Shown: one piece after another, positions 58,801 through 64,000 of the stretch
How the letters are laid out: the number at the start of each line of letters is the position of its first letter
Numbering within the stretch: position 1 is the stretch's first letter
NCBI GenBank assembly: GCA_019722365.1
Contig: JADFUC010002051.1
Span: forward strand, 248,001-312,000
Direction: 5' to 3'
From: Lithospermum erythrorhizon
Taxonomy: Eukaryota > Streptophyta > Magnoliopsida > Boraginales > Boraginaceae
Length of the DNA stretch: 64,000 nt
Position numbers and translations under genes: made by a program
Notes under the pieces: model-generated
Database searches by the model: none
What the model was told of the DNA's origin: nothing
The model's input: the letters and a program-made list of their open reading frames with translations, nothing else

Positions 58801-59789
58801 GCATAATCCTGGTGGTAAATTATAGACACATACCATAACTGGCCAACATGAGTAATTCCTCCCGAACTGACCAAATGGATTGAATCCATCTGTGCACAAT
58901 CCTATTCTTACATTGCGAGATTCACTAGCAAAATCAGGATAAAGGTCATTAAAATGGTGCCAAGCGCCACTGTGACTTGGATGTGTCATGAAACCGGTTT
59001 CTGCTCTATTTGAACTGTGCCAAGTCATATGATGAGCTGTCTTTTCCGACATATATAATCGTTGAATTCGAGGACTTATCGGAAAGTAAGTAAGCACTTT
59101 TTGAGCCACTTTTCTCCCTGTAGAATGTCCAGAATCTGGTTTGTACCTTGACTTACCACAGTGCAAACAACTGGTCAAGTCTGCGTCTTCTCTGTAAAAC
59201 AACATGCAATTATCAATGCATGCGTCTATCTTTTTGTGCGGGAGTCGAAGAGGAAGCAACACTTTCTTGGCTTCATAGTAAGTAGATGGGATATTTCTTC
59301 CTTGGTCAGGCGTGAGACGCTGCATAATTGATACATATCTCTCGTGATTCCGTTGAGAAATCTGAGACTCTGATTTCAGATTGATAAGTTGAGACACAAG
59401 GGATAACTTAGTCATAGCGCAACCTTCATACACTGGATCACTAGCAGCATGTAGTAACTCATAATATTCGACAGCACTCCTGTTTGGTGCCTCGGTCATA
59501 TCCTCATCGCCAACATCCTCTGCAAATCCCATGCTATCACCAACACCATGTGCAAATCCCATGCCATCACCACAACTATCAGACGATATTCATCTCGCAA
59601 CACCGACAATTTGGTAAGGTAAATATTTCTACACTTTGAACAAGGACACGGTATCAAACTAGTTTCATATTTTGATCTAGCATGCATTTGAGCCCGAAAA
59701 ATGAAGTCGGACACACCATCAAAAAATTCATCTCTAACACGTCTATCGGAGTCGAGACGTTTATACATCCACGAACGATCGATCGACAT
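55855..59789 (-). pseudogene. TNP2-type CACTA transposase, best preserved coding region of the window
   Basis: This is the enzyme that would cut CACTA ends. The N-terminus (59789 onward, MSIDRSWMYKRL, then CPCSKCRN) is the transposase-associated domain. After a frameshift near 59590 a 388-residue frame (59562-58396) carries the zinc-like CLHCGKSRY, LTYFPISPRIQRLYMS, the catalytic-region TDGFNPFG, CWPVMVCVYNLPPGLCMKD and HGKLACPYCME, as in Transposase_21. An in-frame TAA at 58396 interrupts it, and the same frame continues to 57991 (LDLMHVEKNFLENLL). After another shift, 58076-57615 is the DUF4218 domain (LKSHDCHVLMEKLLPVAFR, LCKLEKIFPPAFFD). A canonical intron (57618-57553, GTAAGT to TTAG) joins PFES to YLGKLKQMVRQKAHVEGS. 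The C-terminal DUF4216-like part lies at 56592-56380 (DYYGEISEIWEL), followed by an acidic tail to 55855. Confidence 0.88.
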
Positions 59790-60479
59790 TTTGTCTACTT
59801 ATTACCTACCAAGATGCATTTCAATATATGGTAAGTAAGTCTCTAAAAGATGAAGAATGATTACATACCTAATTAAAGATGATAAATATTCAATTAAAGA
59901 TGATAAATAAGAATATTAGGGAACATACCTTAAATTTGACAAAATATTATGTGAATAATGATTGCATAATTAAGATAGGGCACAAATTGCTTCTAAGTCA
60001 CAATTTTACGGTCTGGTGGTGTCGTAGAGAGGAGCTAGGATATATTTTGGGAAAGTGAGAGTTTCTTTGGATTACTTGGAAAAAGGTGTGGGTACGTTGT
60101 TTATTTAAGCAATGTATAGCAAATCTGCTTTACATGGTCGCCATATTACCTGGTGTCAAAAATAATGTAATCTGTTGCTAGTGTGTTCAACACTTGCCGC
60201 AAATTTACGTATTTTGAATACACCAAAATATAACTCAAACAAACAACCATCTCAGACATAATTTCAATAAAGAAGAAACAACTATATCCGAATAATCCTT
60301 CATATATCATTGAATCTTTCAACATCCAAAATATCCAAAAGAGTAACATTCCAAATTAAATTCCAAAACATTAGGATGAAAACCTACCTGCCAAAATATA
60401 AACATCTAAAGTGCCATGAGTTAAAAGTTTAAAGATTCTATTCACCAAAATATCCAAAAGACATCCTAACTACTTAGCA

Positions 60480-62110
60480 TCAACTATGGGTCAATAGTAG
60501 GATCAAAGAAACGATTTTGAGTTCTGCTCTTCCGCTGCCTCTGGCTTGCTTTATTGCTTCTGCAAGGATCTCGGCAGTTGTATTCTCCATAATATGATCG
60601 ATATCAGGCACCTCAACATCCATCTTCTTCTTCAAAAATTCAACCAAGTAGTTAATTTTATTTTCTTGCTTAATCATTAACCGCTTAGTGGTCTCCACTC
60701 AGTTTTGCTACCAAACACTATCAAAGATTCTCCTCGACATTCTCTAGAGCTTGACTCTTGGCTCATCCTAGGACCATTGCTAGCTTCTTGGGAAGACGGA
60801 CCAGCATCAAACTTCAGGTATGCATTCTTAGTCGTTCCATAGGCAAATATACGACCTTTCTTCTTCCTAGATTGCACACTCGGAAGGGTCAAGTAAAGCT
60901 TGCTATCTTTGTTTTCCTCGACTTCAGCGTCGGCACCATATGTGGCTTTCACAGCATTAATCCACTCTTCCTAAAACATAACCCAAAATAAAGTTAGCTA
61001 ATAAACTATAGTTAATAGTTGCTACATAAATATATAAAGCATGTAGAAATCCATACACAAAATCCAGCAAGAATGAATCGAAAGCATATAAGGAGCAGTA
61101 AGCACATTGTAAAATATCTTTAATTACCAAACTTTCTTGAAGCGACCACCATTTCTTCAGTTGGGTTGCCCTCATCATCTTTCTTTCCATAGTACAACTT
61201 CAATCTCTTTGCAATAGAAGGAAGCTCACCAGTAGAGTCAACCTCCAAAAAAAATCATTATGAATTTTTTTTTTTGCTCAAACACACTGTAAGTAACTCT
61301 ATACTATGAATTTATTAGAATTTACACCATGACATTAAAATAACTTACAATTTGAGTCTAGATCGAGTGTGACTTTGACATCGGTACGGGTACCCACCGT
61401 ACCCATTCTCGCGGTTTCTGCTCGGATTGACGGCAGCGAATTGAAGTTGCTTTTCTACCGCACTGCTGGTCTACCCAACATTTGCAAATGGGCAATGATC
61501 TTTATAAACGGAGGAGATGCTCAAACAGGAGAGAACTTGCCATTGTACATTTGGCACGATGTAGGCCGCCATTTTCATCCTTGTTCTCAAAATTTTGTAG
61601 GCAATCTCTATTAACCCGGCTGAGAGCTTATAAACAAAGATCATTAATCTCAAGAGGAACAATATACTATCATACAAAAAGAAAAGAAATGAAAATTTTA
61701 ATTTCAGTTTTAATAAAATAATAGCATCATAAAGAATTTTAAGTAAACACACACACAATAATATTGCATACCATGAAAGATTTGCACATCACATCCCCTC
61801 AAAATCTCTGGCTGCCATTCGACTATTTCCTTAATTCATTGAAATGTAACTCAATTTCTCGCGTAACTAACGGTGAATGTCATCAGGCCGCAATCTGAAT
61901 GTAACACAAAATTAATCATCAAGTGGATCGATTAGAGGGAATTGAATATCTGATAACAAATAACATACATGTTTTGAAAGACGCCGACTGCTTTCTGGGA
62001 TGATCCTCGACCTTTGTCGTGGGAGGTCGTATCCACGCCGAATTATGCCTCCATGGCTGTAAGATGCAATGTTTCAAGGATCAATCTGGCCAATGTTATC
62101 ATCCAACTCC
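60480..62110 (-). pseudogene. Second CACTA gene (TNP1/Transposase_24-like), exon remnants
   Basis: Several minus-strand exon-like pieces lie in order. They are RRGYDLPRQRSRIIPESSRR (about 62040-61980), an NRDCLQNFENKDENGG segment (near 61600), STGELPSIAKRLKLYYGKKD with TEEMVVASRKFGN (about 61240-61130), then, after a TTTTAG acceptor near 60973, EEWINAVKATYGADAEVEEN and SRKKKGRIFAYGTTKNAYLK. The GRxxAYGTxxNAY pattern followed by a serine-rich stretch resembles the C-terminal half of the plant Transposase_24 (Ptta/En/Spm) family, which carries the accessory DNA-binding role. A frameshift near 60690 precedes a helical, charged tail (NKINYLVEFLKKKMD, to 60480). Family call is moderate; exon limits are approximate. 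Confidence 0.55.
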
Positions 62111-63374
62111 ATTTCATCATCTGAAACTTCAGCATTGTTCATCTCGTCCGATTCATTCAAACCATCCGACTAGAATCTCCTCCTGTCATTGAATCGATGG
62201 GCTGATTCCTGCCAGAAAATATTTTAGCCTCGACTCACCGGGAACCACTAGTGACCATACTAATAAGTGAATTAACACTGTCCGGTTCCCGAATAACTAG
62301 CGCAGTAATTCATTCTTGGTAATCGAATCAATCTGCCGCTTCTTAGGTTTCCCTAATCGCTTTGCCTTTTGTCATTTCGACCACCCATACCTGAAATGAA
62401 ACTCATCATGGTTAATATTATTAACTAAAATGATAAAGAAATTAACTGTTAATTCAAGATGTGTAAATCCCCTACCTTTTTTGATATATAGTTGAACTTC
62501 AATGGACATTTTCTATTTTTCTCACGACGGTTCGTAATATTAAACCCGGCTATCAATTTTTTTTGTGTATAGAAATGAAACTGAGTTAAATTGCTCTGCA
62601 TTTTTTCAACTACTATCTAGTTTTCCTCCATTTATAAAAAAGTGACAAGATGACATTAAACAAATATCTAATTTACCTTTACCACATACTTTAAACATAA
62701 AGTTGGAGGGATCTATGAAGTCGAGGAGACAACTTAACAAATAGAATAATTAACTGTAAAATAGTCTCCAAGTTAATGTAATTCCATCAAATAATTCCAA
62801 ATTAATAAAAACTCAACAACAAAACAATTCGCAGAAATAATGCTCATTACACACCCATCAAATCAACAAATAGAAAAAACTAAGTCAAAGAAAAGAATAA
62901 TAATAACAAAGTCAACCATGCATGTTAATTTTAGTATGTAAACTTTGAAGGAGATGAGGTACCTGAAATGTGAGGGAGAGGGTTTTAGGCAAAGACAATG
63001 ATATTGTTCACTGATGACTTCCTCAATGAATTGTTCTAGTTAATTGACCATATGAAAGAAGGATGGGAAAACCAAGGGCATTTAACCAAGGGCATAGTGG
63101 TCATTTCCAACATTTGGCGGTAAAATCAGAGACTCTTCCCCCTAAACCGAATACTATATGGAGGAAGTTTCAAAATATATTTACCAACGGGTACATCCAA
63201 TGTAAATTCGTTGCAAAATATTTTTTTTAGCAACAAACATTTTAACCCTTGCACACTCGTTGTAATTCGTGACAAATTATTTGTCAAACTCTGCTTGCAA
63301 AAACTCAGAGCTAATTTATTAATTTTAACAACGACTAAGTTGGCCCCTTGCAATTGCCTCTTTCTCTAGTAGTG
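62111..63374 (-). other. Promoter-side region and right subterminal repeats of CACTA-3
   Basis: No gene seen. The outer 200 bases contain TTCGTTGCAAA, AGCAACAAAC, CTTGCAAAAAC and CTTGCAATTGC words that match those at the left end, then the terminal repeat CCTCTTTCTCTAGTAGTG. Confidence 0.65.
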
Positions 63375-63421
63375 CAATCTGCCGGAGCATTGAAAATATT
63401 ATTTTCTTCTCAGGAGCTTAA

Positions 63422-63433
63422 GCTCTGTTACCA
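63422..63433 (-). other. Primer-binding site of the TRIM-like element
   Basis: TGGTAACAGAGC on the minus strand, next to the 5' LTR, matches TGGTATCAGAGC (initiator methionine tRNA) at 11 of 12 positions. Confidence 0.75.
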
Positions 63434-63600
63434 AGATAAAATATAAAGGGAGTATTTTATTGAAGATAATTGCTTGGATATGAATTACAATAGTGTATTA
63501 TATTTATAGACACTTTATATCTAAAACTAGAGTAGACTCCAAGATATCTAATACATATACCTAATACTGAATCCTGACTACCCATAAAATTCTAATAACA
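63434..63600 (-). mobile_element. 5' LTR of the TRIM-like element
   Basis: It pairs with 51983-52146. The end by the primer site (AGATAAAAT) has lost the usual CA. The outer end reads, on the minus strand, TGTTATTAGAATTTTATGGG. Confidence 0.7.
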
Positions 63601-63659
63601 AATAATGTATATTCTTTTATTAATATGACAAATAATGCATATTCTTTTATTAATATGAC
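63600..63659 (+). repeat. 30-base tandem duplication
   Basis: Two copies of AAATAATGTATATTC.. / AAATAATGCATATTC.. (63600-63629 and 63630-63659) differ at one base. They start exactly at the outer end of the 5' LTR. Confidence 0.9.
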
Positions 63660-63841
63660 ATAATGTTCCATATTTTTCGTTTCAAAAAAAATGTTGCATA
63701 TTTGCCTTGTTTTTAATATTGATAGTTAATAACTGATTTTATTGCCTCAGAATAATCTCTAAAAGTGGTACAATAATGTTTTAAACAAATAATGACGATA
63801 GTAATCATTTTATTGTCGGACACAGGTTTCATAGATTAATA
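63660..63841. other. Flanking DNA, nothing seen
   Basis: AT-rich; no structure recognised. Confidence 0.5.
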
Positions 63842-64000
63842 TTCCCTCCATCCCTAAAAGATTGTCAATTTTTTCTTTTCATGATCAAAGATTAACAAAC
63901 TTTATAATCTTGATTGACATTCAAAAATTTGATTTGAATCAAACTTACCAAGTTAGTAGTAAAGTATATTGAAAATGCTATCTATTGATATATGCCTTTT
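63842..64000. mobile_element. Start of a Stowaway-like MITE, cut by the window edge
   Basis: TTCCCTCCATCCCTAAAAG after a TA looks like the left end of a Stowaway/mariner-derived MITE. The right end is not inside the window. Confidence 0.4.

Larger units (their letters stand above)
52904..63374 (-). mobile_element. CACTA element CACTA-3 with TNP2- and TNP1-like genes, inactive
   Basis: The right end, reverse complemented, reads CACTACTAGAGAAAGAGG. The left end reads CCACCTCTACTGGAAAAA, a diverged version. The triplet CAA lies on both sides (52901-52903 and 63375-63377), as a CACTA insertion should give. Both subterminal zones are filled with GTTGCAA/TTGCAAC-type words (53050-53560 and 63190-63360). 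Inside, on the minus strand, lie a second gene (about 62100-60480) and the TNP2-type transposase (59789 to about 55860). Frameshifts and a stop in the transposase show it is dead. The left end position rests mainly on the CAA duplication. Confidence 0.8.
51983..63600 (-). mobile_element. Short-LTR (TRIM-like) retrotransposon split by CACTA-3
   Basis: Two related ~165-base repeats lie at 51983-52146 and 63434-63600. Beside the right copy the minus strand reads TGGTAACAGAGC, one base from the methionine-tRNA primer site TGGTATCAGAGC used by most plant LTR elements. Beside the left copy it reads TTTGAGGGAGGG, a good polypurine tract. These two signals fix the element on the minus strand with the 5' LTR on the right. 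Without CACTA-3 only about 815 bases of internal DNA remain, and I see no gag or pol in them. It is therefore a TRIM-like or internally deleted Copia-type element. Flanking duplications are not clear. Confidence 0.7.

Noticed and set aside
1..64000. CRISPR arrays, bacterial operons, phage or organelle DNA
   Set aside because: No regularly spaced identical repeats, no ribosome-binding-site-led gene clusters, and all recognisable genes are plant transposon genes with spliceosomal introns.

Overview
This looks like a stretch of flowering-plant nuclear DNA, probably from a eudicot. It is AT-rich and consists almost entirely of nested, decayed transposable elements. The evidence is DNA transposons with plant-type mariner, CACTA (En/Spm) and Mutator-like features, Ty3/Gypsy and short-LTR retrotransposons, Stowaway-like MITEs and a SINE-like insert. 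I found no host protein-coding gene, tRNA, rRNA or CRISPR array that I can defend. The species cannot be named from this sequence.

Layout. 329-823 is a short element with long inverted repeats. 899-4284 is a complete but dead mariner-like element (TA target duplication, transposase on the minus strand with one recognisable intron). 5466-11898 is a CACTA element with a TAA target duplication and a dense GAGACGG/GAGTCGG subterminal array. 12648-12909 and 15991-16193 are MITEs. 13785-~15330 and 18425-20236 are lone LTRs of two related Gypsy families, here called A and B; the second carries a SINE-like insert. 20708-36218 is a family A Gypsy element on the minus strand. Its 3' LTR is split by a dead CACTA element (20755-24093). 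36978-38076 is a Mutator-like element with a perfect 9-bp target duplication and a C-rich interior. 38370-38694 is a foldback element, and 38705-49564 is a family B Gypsy element on the minus strand that has lost gag. 49565-51982 is AT-rich with no gene. 51983-63600 is a short-LTR (TRIM-like) retrotransposon split by a 10.5-kb CACTA element (52904-63374), which carries the best-preserved coding region of the window, a TNP2-type transposase. The last 400 bases hold a small tandem repeat and the start of another MITE.

How the parts relate. The elements can be put in a partial time order: Gypsy A is older than the CACTA remnant inside its LTR, lone LTR B1 is older than its SINE, and the TRIM-like element is older than CACTA-3. 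Gypsy A and B share a protease region and similar LTR starts. Each also carries a short tandem-repeat array about 1.6 kb downstream of the protease. All coding regions carry stops or frameshifts, so nothing here appears able to move by itself. The points most worth checking are this shared array, the GC-rich cargo of the Mutator-like element, and the aspartate-to-glutamate change in the mariner catalytic triad. I did not find convincing evidence of an undescribed functional system.
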